A stretch of 64,000 nt of DNA from Viridothelium virens (GCA_010094025.1 ML991834.1:114019-178018); one strand, 5' to 3'; numbered from the stretch's first letter, positions 34,207 through 45,885 are shown. Program-made: numbers and translations. Notes: generated by a model not told the origin, from the sequence alone.

Positions 34207-36685
34207 CTATCCGACTGAATCGACGGTGTGAAAAACTCCGTGGTGGATCTGCTCAAACGCTAAACAGTTAACCAAACCCTGTCCAGGGGGAGTCAACTGC
34301 GGCAGGACCGACGACGACGACGACAACGGCAACAGCGGCGCCTGGGCCTTCGTCCTGGGACATTGCTGCTGCTGCGATGATGGAACAGAGGGGGAGGAGA
34401 CGACTGACCTCGCGAATTTCGACTCCATCATCGGCATCGGCATCGTCATCATCTCGCCCGCCTCCGGCGACTGGTGTGGGTAGTCGTCGGGCGTCGGATC
34501 GTTGACCATGCGGATGCCGCGCGAGAGGTAGTTCTCCGGGACGTGCTTGAGGTACTCGAGACCGTCGATGCCGTAGGTGCGAGAGATGTATCTCAGACGG
34601 CCGCGGACCCAACGTTTCTGGTCGGCCGGGATGCATTCAACGCGAGTGCAGACGAAGAGGGGCCAGAGGAGGAAGTAGCCCCCGACGGCTTCGGCGGCTG
34701 GATCATGTGGGTTAGTCGCGTGCTGAGGAAAGAGAGCAAGGGAAGGGCGATGTTTAAGTAGTGGCGTACCTGTCTTGGATTGGGCCATCTTCCTTGCTCG
34801 GTCTTTGATATCGTAGCCAAGGTGGAACGGGACAGTGGCGCAAACAGCATTAACCAGATCCCGGGCCGTTTTCACGGCTTTTTGATACTTTTCGCTCTGC
34901 TCGACTGCTTCCCGGCTCTGTCCTAGTCGTGCCTGGCAAGCGATGACGACAGCCTGACAGAAAATTCGCCCCATACGGTGGTTGTTGATGACGTTGGAGA
35001 CGATAAGGTCTTCGTAGACGTTCATAGGGCCTGGCCAGGCTTCCGCTTCCTCAAGATCATCTGGCATTCCTTCGAGAGTGGCAACAGTCTGATGACTCCA
35101 TCTTGGTGGTAGCGAATCGTACCAGCGTGCGAAAGCGTCGTCAAGGTCGGCAGCTGATGTCGATAGTTGGGAAAGGACGTCACGTTGATCCATGAGGCGC
35201 GGATCGGCAAAGACCTGCTTCGCTCTTTGTCGAACAGCAGGTAGTTGAATCGTGACAAACATGAGGCGTTGCGCAGTCGTAGATTCATGTTCACAGTCGC
35301 TCAACCAGCCATGCTCCGCTGGAAACTCTGTTATTGGTAAAGAATTCTGTATAGCATTGACTAACTGCAACAAGTTTTAGTCAATTGTTCGTCTTTGTTG
35401 ATGCGAAGAAAACCCCAGAATGTGAAGCCATATGAAGAGAATTGAACTTTTGGCATTTGTACAATCGGGTGACAGGTTGAACCAGGGTTGAATTTGACAG
35501 ACATACCATATGAGCTCTAACAGCGCGAAACAGATTCAATGACACTGGGTTATTGAACTGCTCAGTTCCCCTTAACTTGGCCAAAGTCACCGCTCCATTG
35601 ATGTGAGCCGACCATGCTCCTGAGGATCGTAGTTTGGAGGAAATGGTCTGGAGTACCAATCAGTCAGGATATACTCTGCTTGTTCAAGAGGAATAAAGTC
35701 CTTATGCAAAGAAACCCCTTAACACGAGAGTCTCCTATCAGAGGGAGTTCAAGGAATGGACAACAATGTAGTGATTAAGGATGCTATAAGATGGTCATAC
35801 CTCATAGAGCCCAAGGAGTAGGATTGTCAACAACATCTCGTCAGACCTGGCGATAGTAGGACTGACGATCGTATCGTTGACTTTTCGGATCGCCCTGCCA
35901 TATTCAGCGACAGCTCTATCCTTGAGGTAGGCCTTTTCAGGGAAATTAGCAAAGGCGCATAGAGCGACCGCAGTGATAGCTTTGTGCAGTGAAGTGTCAG
36001 AGCCGAGCCGATTGTAGAAAGGTAGCAAGGTGGCTAGAAAACCCCGGGTGGCATCGGTCTGCCGAGGTAAGAGGACGAAATTTCGGAAAAAGAATGCAGT
36101 TGCTTGGATTTCATCAGATATTCCAAGACCTGGTGCGAGAAGCACCTGGCCGCTCCCAATGAAGGCATTATAGGCGTCTGTATGCCAGTCGTTATGTAAG
36201 GAATTTATAATCGGTTCTAGGCTCTGGAAATCGTCCGACAATCTGGCGGTCTTTTGCGGACTTAAGCTTACTGTTAGCTGGCTTATTCCAGGGAGCACTG
36301 AGAGCTAATAGAAGGACGAAAGGGGACAACGGGAGATTAATAGCTGTTCTTGTGTGCTATGCCAATCTCAAAGGAGCCTTACACTGCATTGGTTGCTGTC
36401 TCCCTTTCACGAGATGCACCTTTCTGCGCCCTACGCTTGGTCGCAGAGGTCTCGTTGCGAAAGATCAAATCAAATTCGTCCCGGTAACCTGGACACACCC
36501 TGGCGCTCTTCTTACACTGTCCGCAAAAGGGCCTCGCTTCGTCACACTAGGGAGGTACATCAGCAAGTCGTGTCTTATGCGGTAAAATGCACCGAACTGA
36601 CGAGGCATCTGGTTGGCTAGACTACCTTGATCCTCCGGTTCCGACAAGTATTACAAGCCCTACTTGGTTTCCCAGTGTAGACCAT
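34207..36685 (-). CDS. Zn2Cys6 fungal transcription factor
   Basis: Exon 1 (36685-36626) encodes MVYTGKPSRACNTCRNRRIK. A 79-nt intron leads to exon 2 from 36546, which completes the zinc cluster with the exact spacing C-x2-C-x6-C-x6-C-x2-C-x6-C and ends in YRDEFDLIFRNE. Later coding blocks are about 36298-35795, 35659-35510, 35373-34770 and about 34700-34207; they read as the helical fungal-specific middle region (QATAFFFRNFV, SDEMLLTILLLGLYEV, SGAWSAHINGA). The junction near 36300 and two others are unresolved by eye. The C-terminal 100 residues are low in complexity (Met-Pro, Ser and Gln runs). No target is suggested by the neighbours. Confidence 0.82.
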
Positions 36686-38502
36686 GATAGGCTCTGAAGG
36701 CTGGGTCGGAGGTGACCAGAGTGGAAGGAGTTGCGGCACGGTAAGTCTCGCCTTGTGATGTGCCGTTGCGCGAACGATTGGACAATAGAGAAATGTAAGA
36801 CTATACGAGGTAAATCAAGGAGAGACTGAGAAAACGACTACAAGGCTGACAGGCACTATTATAACAGTATTCGAGCAGTGATTAGAAAGACTTTTCGATC
36901 TGAGGCTGAATTTGAGGCGATAGAACCGACTATAGGAGAGGAAGACTCAAAAGCAGATTGATTCGTTCGGACAGACATCATTTCGAGCCGACACCGCGAC
37001 GAGCCGGATGGATCTGCCCCTATAGAGAGGCCTCAAACTGACTACACAGAAGCTTTTGCTATTCACAGCCTTAGTTTGATCTTGTTTTCAGCTCACCTGG
37101 CGTCATTACTTGCAGGACGAGTTGTTAGGGGATGGGCTGTGAGAAGCAGGCTCATTACTAAGAGCTCATAGTGGTTACGGAGTACCTTTAGTGCTCAGCC
37201 ACCAAGATATCGCTTCGCTACGCTTCGCAAGGTCTGCCGTTTGCGGTAAAGTCGGCACTAATCTTGCCCAACCACCAACGTCAAGCGGCAACGCTCTAAC
37301 CACTCAATCTTGTGCTCATGAAGCGGCGACGGGTCAAGGTCAAACACCGGTTCGAAATACTACAGGACTTAACTTCAGACGCATTCGCGTACGAAGAATA
37401 TTATCTCAACATTTTTGAGCGAGTCAAATGGGAGTTTTGCTCGAGAGATAAAGGTACCCTAACACAAGCAGAGCCACAGATCATATCACCATATGAAGCT
37501 AGGTGCACAGAGCGCGGATGAGAGTGGCTATACACACTAGGAAGAATAAGGTGATAGCCATCCGTGGCACCGCTAAACCTTCCACGATGATCCTCAAGTG
37601 CTGCTTCCTCCAACAATTCGGTTGTGGCGGTATTAGGGGCATCTCTGTGACCACGCGAGTAGATCTTCATTAGCCTCGCGAGCTGAAAATATGGAGGACT
37701 CTACCACCACCACAACACCACGTTAAATGAGGTTCCTATATATGAGAATCATCGAGAAGTAATCGAGATAAGACTGTATCTGATCCCGGATTCAACCGAA
37801 GAATAGCGGATCTCCAACAAGTTATTTTCTCGACGGACTGCAGATTGAGTAAGTAGTAGTGCAGCTCATTTCACCTCCCCGAGGGTCTTCAGAGTTCACC
37901 TTGGTCGTTGCTCAAATGTTCCATATCTCGAGGAAACGGTCATTGAATGTCTCAGAGGTAGAAGAGCCTCTGGAACTCTTCCAATTGACCTTATGCTATA
38001 AGTTTTGCTACTATCCTTCATTACGAACGTCACGGACTTCCGTAAGGGGCTAGCGTCGCGAGGTTTGTAGTTTCAGAAGTGGCTATGCCTGAGGCTCTTA
38101 CTCCCGACGACTTTCATCTACTTCGCTCTTCTCTGCCGCTTTAGCACTCGCCAATTTTGCCTCTTAGAGTTAAGTGCACGAAATATCGCTACGCTCATGG
38201 CGCCTTTTGGGTTAGTCGCGCGAGTTTCAAAGAGAAGTGCCTTCGTATCCAACTTTTTTCTCAATGCCACCGCATCAATTGAGGAACGTCAGAAGGCTGT
38301 GCTTCCGCAGAAGTGCAGCAATGTACGCTTCTAAATGCTTAGCTATGTAGTGAAATAGAATATATATCTGAGGCGCCGGCTAGCCAAGAGTAAGACTTTC
38401 AAGTCAGCAACTGTCTTCATTGTTCGGAATCGATCACAAGAAAATCCTTCCTGCTTTCTCCTCTACACACCAGTCGTATCTACTCATTAATTTTCCTTTG
38501 GG
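36686..38502. other. Gene-poor region, possible relics
   Basis: About 1.8 kb without a supported gene. The left end is promoter of the Zn2Cys6 gene. Between 37190 and 38350 there are only short open frames; one at 37312-37521 looks protein-like (acidic/basic helix) but I cannot assign it. A TACGGAGTA motif lies at 37176-37184. The right end is promoter of the DUF7702-type gene. Confidence 0.4.
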
Positions 38503-39387
38503 ATGACTCTCACAGATCAGGGAAAGCTCGCTATCGCCGAGATCGTCTTCTACATACCGGCTGGCCTCTTGGCCCTCTATGATTGCTTCAAGCATGGATT
38601 CGGGCGCTCATTGGCATGGGTCTACATCATCGTCCTTTCTATACTTCGGATTGCTGGTAGCGCCATCACAATCTATACCGAAAATGCTTCCGATCCATCT
38701 ACGACATTGGTTACGACCGGCATCATCCTCGCCAGCGTCGGTCTCTCCCCGTTACTCAATGCGCTTGTATTCATGCTCAAGAGAGTGAATGAAGGCATGC
38801 AAAACAGGCGCTTGCCACCCATCCTCTTTCGGATCCTCGAAATAGTAAACATTGTTGCAGTTGTGCTTGTTGCCTATGGCGGATCTAAAGCAAACACTCC
38901 CTCGAATAGTCAAGACGATAAGAAAACAGGATTGGATATGGAAAAAGCTGGCATTATCGTCTTCCTCATTACCTTTTTCGTCACCGCTGCAGCAGCATTG
39001 GTCACATTCACATTCATTCGAAACGCCATTCCAGGAGAACGACGTCTTGTCTACTTCGGCATCGCATCCCTTCCCTTCCTTTTCGTCCGACTGGTCTATT
39101 CCACTATCGTTATCTTCGAGAATAACCAGTCGACAGTCTTTAGCATGCTTGATCCAAACATCTGGGCAGAATCCTTTATGGAAACCCTCGAGGAGTTCAT
39201 CGTGGTCCTCCTCTACCTCGCGGCTGGACTAATCACTCCTACGATCGCCCGCGACCAGGTGCAAGGTCGTACAGGAAGTAATGCACCATGGCCTTCAGGA
39301 CCAAAGTATGATGAGGAGCATCAATTGAACAACTACAACAATGTCAATCCTGCATACGCACCCCTCCCACCTACCAGTCGTTCCTAA
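38503..39387 (+). CDS. Seven-pass integral membrane protein, DUF7702 type
   Basis: Single exon, 294 residues, starting MTLTDQGKLAIAEIVFYIPA. Seven hydrophobic stretches are visible at about residues 10-28, 36-55, 67-90, 105-125, 147-170, 180-203 and 226-247, leaving a polar C-terminal tail of about 40 residues. Fungal-only families with this layout, receptor-like in shape, are annotated as DUF7702. No ligand or signalling partner is known to me, and nothing nearby suggests one. Confidence 0.78.
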   Translation: MTLTDQGKLAIAEIVFYIPAGLLALYDCFKHGFGRSLAWVYIIVLSILRIAGSAITIYTENASDPSTTLVTTGIILASVGLSPLLNALVFMLKRVNEGMQNRRLPPILFRILEIVNIVAVVLVAYGGSKANTPSNSQDDKKTGLDMEKAGIIVFLITFFVTAAAALVTFTFIRNAIPGERRLVYFGIASLPFLFVRLVYSTIVIFENNQSTVFSMLDPNIWAESFMETLEEFIVVLLYLAAGLITPTIARDQVQGRTGSNAPWPSGPKYDEEHQLNNYNNVNPAYAPLPPTSRS

Positions 39388-39966
39388 GGTGCGCCTTAGC
39401 AGTACGAAGGCATTTAAACCTCACTAGTCTCCTCTGACAAACTCGTCAATTACTCGCGAGAGTGATTTTGTTTTCTGCATTTTAATTGTTCGGCGGCAAG
39501 ATATCTGGATGGTCTCAATTACCTGGCGTGGAGTCTGGAGTGAATTGTTTTGGAAGCATGTGGATGGTTTCGTTATCCATATCAATCTAGCAGTCATGTA
39601 TAGAAATTGAAGCACTTTCGAACCTCTGACTCAATGTCTTTAGTTGTTTATAATACTTTCAGCGACTACAAAATCTGCAGGTGCGTAAGGTTGAGGACCT
39701 ATCTTCTCATGTCAAATGACGGGAATCTGGTATACAGGGATTGGGGTAGTCAGCTGCAAGAGCCGGGCGTGATGACCGCATCGGCAGTCCGGCGGAAGCT
39801 CCGATCTCGCGCCTTACAAAGTTCATTGTCGTGCCTGCGAACAATGTAAGCATAATTTGCCGAACGCAACCAAATCCGTTTCTGACATTTGGCTGGCTCC
39901 TCGCCGTGGCTCATGGCGCGAGGAAGTTTCAGCAATCAATCCGCCCAATTATTTGGGTAGCCAATC
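39388..39966. other. Intergenic region
   Basis: The 3' end of the DUF7702-type gene and the promoter of the POT1-like gene. I see no gene here. Confidence 0.5.
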
Positions 39967-42900
39967 ATGGAAGCTCTCCCAATAGCTTCACTTGCGCCTT
40001 CATTACCTTCTGTGGACGCGAAGAGCTTTAAAGGTGTCGTTACCCTCGTCTGGCCCTATTCGTCATCGACTGGACAGCTATCGCTGCTTATCGCAGAGCA
40101 GGATTTTCGACTGCGCCGTAACAAGGGTCAAGTTCGTGTACATTTCCATGGATCCAGCGCAAAGGCGGTTGCCCGCTCGGGCATTGGAATTGGAGATGTG
40201 GTTATAGTGGGTCTGGAAGGTGTCCAATGGGTTCAAGAAGCAGGAGATCACGTCAATACGCCTGGAAAGAGTGTGGATTGGGAATTAAGATATGGACAAC
40301 GGCTGGTGTTATACGCGCGAAGGGAAGAGAAGCAACTGGCGGACATAAATGTGGACGATCCAACGCCAACCCCTCAACATGAATTGTCGAAGCCATATGA
40401 GAATGGATACGTGAATGGAGATGTTCGAGATACCGATGCGAAAACACCAGCTAGAAAAAATGGCTTTTCGGTGACACCAGCTGCATGGGCTTCGCCTGCA
40501 TTTTTAAGACGCGCGCGCGTTTCTTCCGGTACCCTGATTGATTCGCCTTACGATCCTTTTACTGAGCAAGATGGTTTTCTAGAAGGCAGAGCTAGTAAAA
40601 GGCGGAAACAATGGCACGAAATCACACAATGGAAGCTCGCGGACAACCCATTGTCGCCTGGGAAGGATTTGCCGTGGGAGGATATGGAGATTGAGGATGA
40701 GGATGGGGATGAGGATGAAGATTCACCGGAAGGAACGCAGAGTCAAGTGGCAGTGTTCGAAAGCCCTCTATCAGAGTCAAGACCTGCGAGCGCGGATGTT
40801 TCCCCAGGACCCGTAATGAGGAACACCGATGTCCATGATTTCGCTTTCGGTCCCAGAAGATCTGACAACGAAGCTTCGCCTTGTGCCACTGCAGAGCCTG
40901 TTCCTATCGCTCAAGAACGCCCAATCATATCCATACAGACAGCTCTCCAACAGGCTAATGCAGCCTTTGATGCTTTCCCCAAGCCTTCTGAATCGGTCTT
41001 CCAATCGCAGACGAACGAGACGGTCGGATCGATGCCTCCGCCTTTACTACCTAATGCATTAGAAACAAAACCTCAGATCCTGTCTCCCGGACCTCTGTCA
41101 GGTGAATTAGCAAAACCGCAAACTCCGAAACTTACAGCCGTGCCTTCGTCAGCGCTTCCTTTGCCATCGCCTTTCCCCACTCAGGATCAATCTCAGTTCC
41201 CCTTCCCGCTAGCTTCAAGCTCTCAAGAATTTTTGCCCAGTCCTCTGACGAAAGGGCCACCAGATTTTGCAAGGCCAAAGACGCCAGAATTGAACCCAGT
41301 TTCATCTTGGAATCTTCCGCTCCCGTCACCATTTCCTGCTGAGGGCCAGAACGAGCCGAATAAATTTTTGGAAAATTTGCAGCTGGCGAATGAGCAATGG
41401 TCTAGTCTCGAGGCATCACAGCGTCCGGCAGGGTCATCTTCCGATCAAGCTTCCCAAATTTCCCTTCAGCCAGATAAGGACTACACGTGGAAGCCTGGCG
41501 AGCCAATTCATTTTCAGCCGCAAAATGAAGTACCCGCCACATCCTCCGAAACAGAGCATGAAAAAGTCCCTGCAATGGACGTGGCAATGCAGCCTGATGT
41601 CTTGGAACAGTCGAGCGCAGTTGCCGAAGAGCCATCGGATGGGAGCCGGCTCTCTCCATTATTTAAGCTCAGCAACCTAGATGATACTCCTGTCCAAGTA
41701 GACGAGGCGGATTTTCGGGTTTCACCGTCTGCCGAGCGCCACTCAAAGTTGGGAAGTATCATTCAGGGAGAGGAAGAAAGGGAGGATGAACAGACTGGAC
41801 CGCTGACCCCAACGCCTATTCCTGGCTCTTCGCCAAATAAGTTGCAGCTGCAGTACAGAGGTGATACACCAAGCGACGTCATTGAAATTCTCTCGGAAGA
41901 GGAATTAAGTGATAATGAACTCGAAAATGAAGACATCGATATGGGTGAGGAGGACGTCGTGGATTTTAACGAGGACGAAGAGTCCAATCAAAACGGAGGA
42001 CTTGTAGAAGTTGAACAGGTCAAGTTAGAGGAGGAAGGGGACGAAGATTCTGATGAACTAGTCGAACCACTGGAGGAATCGGAAGAAGATCTTGAGTCTT
42101 CACCCCTCCCAGAAGAGCAAAGCTTCCCTACCTATGAAGATGACAGCAATGAGGAGGTCAGTCCAGGAAGGGAGCTGGAATCTCCAGGATCAGGTCCAAG
42201 CGAAGAAGCCACGTCTAGTTCAGAGATCGCAGAAGCCAAGCAGTACTCGCGTCAAGAAGCAGGAACCCCGTCACAGGATGAGCCGCAGATCACAGATTCA
42301 GTGGCGTATCCATCGCTTGATAGCCAGCAGTTTGACCCCGTGGCTCAGCGCACAAAGATGAATTTTCCCTTTGGTCTTGACGGCAGCATTTTGTCCGACC
42401 CCGTTCCTCGAGGTGATAATGGCACCATAGCATTTGTGGAAAGGAAGGAAATTGACGAAATGGATCTGGAAGACGAAACGGATACACGTAGATCTGACGG
42501 TATCGACACATCATCTCCAAGGCAGACCACGTACGTATTTGAAGATGAATCAGGTGAAGAACAAGTATCGTATAGACATGCTGGATCTTCTTCTCCGCTT
42601 GCATCGGAGAACATCCTGGCCGACGAAGAAAGTGCTCCACTACCGATTTCTCAACATGCCAATGACCAGCTGGTTGGCGAATTTGAGAGCAGCCAAGAGA
42701 ACCTGGATGACGAGGAAACTGCCACACCGTTGGCTATACCGCAGTCTACCATCATTGATCTCGGAGTGAGTAGCGATGCTGAAGAGGTGAATGAAGAGGC
42801 TGCAAAGGCTTCGGGTCAAGGTCAGCCATCATTTGGTCAGCCGCTAAAGGAGCAAGAGTTCTTGGGTATCAGCGCTGATAGCGGGACTGGACCAGATGAA

Positions 42901-44781
42901 AATGACGGTTTGCCTGAAGAAAATATGAGAGAAGTGATCAATGATGCACCGACTCATCAACCGAGCTCGTCTCACCCCGGAGTTGAGATTATTGGTGAGA
43001 CTCAGGTGAACAACCTGCAGAATCTACTAGGTCACCCCATGACACCTGATAAAAGCCAACGCAGTGTTTCCGATTTGCAGCCAATACAGGAAAATGGTTC
43101 TTTAGACCAAGCGAGCACAGCAGTTCTGCCACCTACCCCACGATTAACGCAGCCCAGCCAAGACGTTTCCTCCGGTATTTCTTCACAGTCTTTTGCTCCA
43201 CCAGCGGTCAAGCAAAAAGCGACCACTCGCAGATCTACTCGGCTTTCATCAACTCCGGAAGCTACGACGCAACCCTCCCAGGAAAGTGAGCGTCCCTCTT
43301 CGCCCTCGTCTCAAAGAACACAAACGTCACTACGGCGCTCTGCTCGGATCTCATCGTCCATGACACCACGACCACGTACACCTGAAAGGCAAATAACATC
43401 ATCGATATCTCCACCATCCACAAAGAAGACACCAACGCGTCGCTCCGAACGCCTCTCATCAAGTCCCGCGCAAACAATGCGTGATGGCCCGCTCCCCACT
43501 TCTTCCTCACCAACGCCCTCACTTGCGACATCAGCCACAGACAAAACACCTACCCGCCGTTCAGAACGCGTCCGCCAGCGCCAGGTGCCCCGAGTCAGCG
43601 AGGTACCAGAAGTCCTGACTCCGTGGTTTGGCCCTCGTCGCTCTAGCAAAGCCCAAGGGCGCACCACCGCTGCCACACCCGCTCACCTCCCCCGAGGCGC
43701 CATCATCTCTGAAAGGGGCGAAGTCATCGTTCCTGACAGCGAAGAAACCGGGACTTCAAACACCGCAACCTCGCCCTCTGCCTCCCACACCCACGACACC
43801 CCTCCCAGGTCTTCGCGCACAACCTCCACCACCACTGGCAAATCAGCTCCGGACCGCGCTTCCGCCGCCGCTGCTGCTACACGACAAAGCAAACCTAAAC
43901 CCAAACCCGAACCCAAAAACTCCCGCCCCCCAACCTCGTCTCTCCTCTCCCAAGACCCCACCCTCGGCATCCGCACCCCCCACGCCTACTACACGCCCCT
44001 CTCCACCCTCCCCACGCTCCTCAACCCCTCCTCCTCGAACCCAGCTTCCCCACCAACCTACTCCATCCTCGCCCTCGCCGCCTCCGCGTCTTCCCCACCA
44101 CAGCGCGCCAAATCCGGCCCGCGCGACTGGTTCACGGAGTTCAGCGTCTGCGACCACTTGCTACGTCCGCGGGGTGAGAGCGTGCGGGCGAGGGTATTTC
44201 GGCCGTATAAGAGCGCGTTGCCGGCGGTGGGGAGGGGCGAGGCGGTGCTGTTGAGGGGGTTTGAGGTTAAGGGCCGGAAGGGCGGCGTCGAGCTTGTGAG
44301 TGGGGAGGGGAGTGGGTGGGTGGTGTGGAGGATGGGTTTGGGGAGAGGGAGTGGTAGTGGGAGTGGGAGTGGGAGTGGGGGCGGGAGCGGGAAGAGAGTG
44401 AGTGCAAGGAAGGCGGAGGGGAGACAGGGAGAGGGGGAGGATGGGGGTGAGGGGACGGTTTGGGCGAGGAGGAGGACGGAGAATGGGTTTGTGGTTTGGG
44501 AAGAGGAAGGCTGGGATGTGTTGGGGAGGGAGGAGATGAAGGGGCCGCCGGTGGAGTTTGGTGAGGAGGAAAGGGAGGTTGTGCGGGCGTTGAGGGAATG
44601 GTGGGTTCAGGAGGTATTGGATGAGGCGGACCAGGAGGGGGGTGAAGAGGGGAGTGAGGAAGGGGGAGATGGAGAGGCTGGCGAGTCGAAGCATGGACGA
44701 AAAAAAGGAAATGAGAGAGAGAAGAACGGAACTGTGGTGCACGAGCTCCGAGATGGTTCAGTGTATCGAGACGGGGTTTGA
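39967..44781 (+). CDS. Large POT1/Cdc13-type telomeric single-strand DNA-binding protein
   Basis: One uninterrupted frame of 1604 residues. The first 130 residues read as an OB fold (FKGVVTLVWPYSSSTGQLSL, VHFHGSSAKAVARSGIGIGD). A second OB-like domain lies at about 1335-1500 (TPLSTLPTLLN, WFTEFSVCDHLLRP, RVFRPYKSALPAVGRGEAVL). The roughly 1200 residues between are acidic, Ser/Pro-rich and clearly disordered, with SDSD-like runs, two similar PLPSPFP blocks (about 400 and 450) and four RRSxR motifs at about 1085-1200. Fungal proteins of this build are annotated as telomeric single-strand DNA-binding POT1/Cdc13. The telomere role is family inference. A Gly-Ser repeat near residue 1460 and a charged C-terminus follow. 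Confidence 0.75.
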   Translation: MEALPIASLAPSLPSVDAKSFKGVVTLVWPYSSSTGQLSLLIAEQDFRLRRNKGQVRVHFHGSSAKAVARSGIGIGDVVIVGLEGVQWVQEAGDHVNTPGKSVDWELRYGQRLVLYARREEKQLADINVDDPTPTPQHELSKPYENGYVNGDVRDTDAKTPARKNGFSVTPAAWASPAFLRRARVSSGTLIDSPYDPFTEQDGFLEGRASKRRKQWHEITQWKLADNPLSPGKDLPWEDMEIEDEDGDEDEDSPEGTQSQVAVFESPLSESRPASADVSPGPVMRNTDVHDFAFGPRRSDNEASPCATAEPVPIAQERPIISIQTALQQANAAFDAFPKPSESVFQSQTNETVGSMPPPLLPNALETKPQILSPGPLSGELAKPQTPKLTAVPSSALPLPSPFPTQDQSQFPFPLASSSQEFLPSPLTKGPPDFARPKTPELNPVSSWNLPLPSPFPAEGQNEPNKFLENLQLANEQWSSLEASQRPAGSSSDQASQISLQPDKDYTWKPGEPIHFQPQNEVPATSSETEHEKVPAMDVAMQPDVLEQSSAVAEEPSDGSRLSPLFKLSNLDDTPVQVDEADFRVSPSAERHSKLGSIIQGEEEREDEQTGPLTPTPIPGSSPNKLQLQYRGDTPSDVIEILSEEELSDNELENEDIDMGEEDVVDFNEDEESNQNGGLVEVEQVKLEEEGDEDSDELVEPLEESEEDLESSPLPEEQSFPTYEDDSNEEVSPGRELESPGSGPSEEATSSSEIAEAKQYSRQEAGTPSQDEPQITDSVAYPSLDSQQFDPVAQRTKMNFPFGLDGSILSDPVPRGDNGTIAFVERKEIDEMDLEDETDTRRSDGIDTSSPRQTTYVFEDESGEEQVSYRHAGSSSPLASENILADEESAPLPISQHANDQLVGEFESSQENLDDEETATPLAIPQSTIIDLGVSSDAEEVNEEAAKASGQGQPSFGQPLKEQEFLGISADSGTGPDENDGLPEENMREVINDAPTHQPSSSHPGVEIIGETQVNNLQNLLGHPMTPDKSQRSVSDLQPIQENGSLDQASTAVLPPTPRLTQPSQDVSSGISSQSFAPPAVKQKATTRRSTRLSSTPEATTQPSQESERPSSPSSQRTQTSLRRSARISSSMTPRPRTPERQITSSISPPSTKKTPTRRSERLSSSPAQTMRDGPLPTSSSPTPSLATSATDKTPTRRSERVRQRQVPRVSEVPEVLTPWFGPRRSSKAQGRTTAATPAHLPRGAIISERGEVIVPDSEETGTSNTATSPSASHTHDTPPRSSRTTSTTTGKSAPDRASAAAAATRQSKPKPKPEPKNSRPPTSSLLSQDPTLGIRTPHAYYTPLSTLPTLLNPSSSNPASPPTYSILALAASASSPPQRAKSGPRDWFTEFSVCDHLLRPRGESVRARVFRPYKSALPAVGRGEAVLLRGFEVKGRKGGVELVSGEGSGWVVWRMGLGRGSGSGSGSGSGGGSGKRVSARKAEGRQGEGEDGGEGTVWARRRTENGFVVWEEEGWDVLGREEMKGPPVEFGEEEREVVRALREWWVQEVLDEADQEGGEEGSEEGGDGEAGESKHGRKKGNEREKNGTVVHELRDGSVYRDGV

Positions 44782-45035
44782 GTCTTCGTATGTGGTATCA
44801 TCTAACCCAGTCGCGGACTTGCGGCTTCACTGTAGGCATAGCGTTGAGCAGCTTACTGCAAGAATATGCCTAGTGGCATTATTATATATCCAGTTCAAAT
44901 CTGAAATGCTTCTTTGATTTATCGAAAATCATCGGATATACGCTACACCCTTGCCTTCCACTGTATTTCATTTTTTCGACACCTTCGCCGTGTCCCACAG
45001 CTCGTGTTCATGATCGATGACAATTAACACTGCCT

Positions 45036-45885
45036 CTAGGGCTTCTCGTAGATCCAGTCGTGCTGAGCGAGCTTGTAGGTCTGGATCTCTTCTGGCTTGA
45101 ACCAGAGGGCGATTTCCTTCTTGGCACTCTCGACCCCGTCGGAGCCGTGGCAGACATTTCGGCCGACGTCCTAAAGATACGCCATCAGTACCGTGTATCC
45201 CGAGCTCAAGCGATGAAGGGTTGACGTACAATGGCGAAGTCACCACGGATGGTGCCAGGAGCGGAGGCGAGGGGGTTGGTTGCACCGAGGATAGAGCGAC
45301 CAGTCTTGCATGCATCACGGCCTTCCCAGACCATAGCGGCGACTGGACCGCTGCCCATGTCTGAACATGCCCGAATGATCAGTCAATCGAGAACAAAGAA
45401 ATGCCAAAGTTTGAGGAGGGAGGGAGGGAGAGGCATGGTAGGATGGGTCCGTACAGGTAATTAGGCCCTTGAAGAAAGGCTTGTCAGAGAGGTCTTCATA
45501 GTGCTTCTCGAGGTGCTCTTTAGACGGGGTGACGAGCTTGATAGCGACAAGCTTGAAGCTGCGAAAATTCGTGAGCCTTTTTAGGGGAGCTTTGGGATGT
45601 TGTGGGCTGAGCATAAAAATACCCTCGGTTTTCGAAACGCGAGATGATAGGGCCAATGAGGCCGCGCTGGATACGTCAGTATGCAATGATAGAGATCAAT
45701 GTTAGAGGAAAGGATAGAAAAGCTCATAGCAGTCCCGAAGAGGAAAATTGAGAAGAGTAGACTAACCTGAACACCATCTGGCTTCACAGCAATGAAGCTG
45801 TTGAGACGAAATTTAGTTTTGACCACCACCAAAAGAGCGTAGTGGGGCAACGAGAGGTAGCTCACGTCTGCTCAGTGGCGGCCAT
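45036..45885 (-). CDS. NDK1: Nucleoside diphosphate kinase
   Basis: Six exons: 45885-45866, 45797-45767, 45666-45623, 45558-45455, 45360-45230 and 45170-45036, giving 154 residues from [21 protein letters not shown] landmarks are [46 protein letters not shown] and the active-site histidine in NVCHGSD. The enzyme moves phosphate between nucleoside di- and triphosphates through a phosphohistidine. The frame of exon 1 stays open upstream and has another ATG at 46014 that would add 43 residues; the shorter form fits the family. G-rich runs in the intron near 45410-45435 are unremarkable. Confidence 0.95.

Noticed and set aside
37312-37521. 69-codon plus-strand frame in the gene-poor region
   Set aside because: Protein-like in composition, but too short, with no splice partners and no known relative, so not called as a gene.
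43628-44254. 208-codon frame within the POT1-like gene
   Set aside because: Proline-rich alternative frame in the C-rich arm; the main frame is continuous through it.
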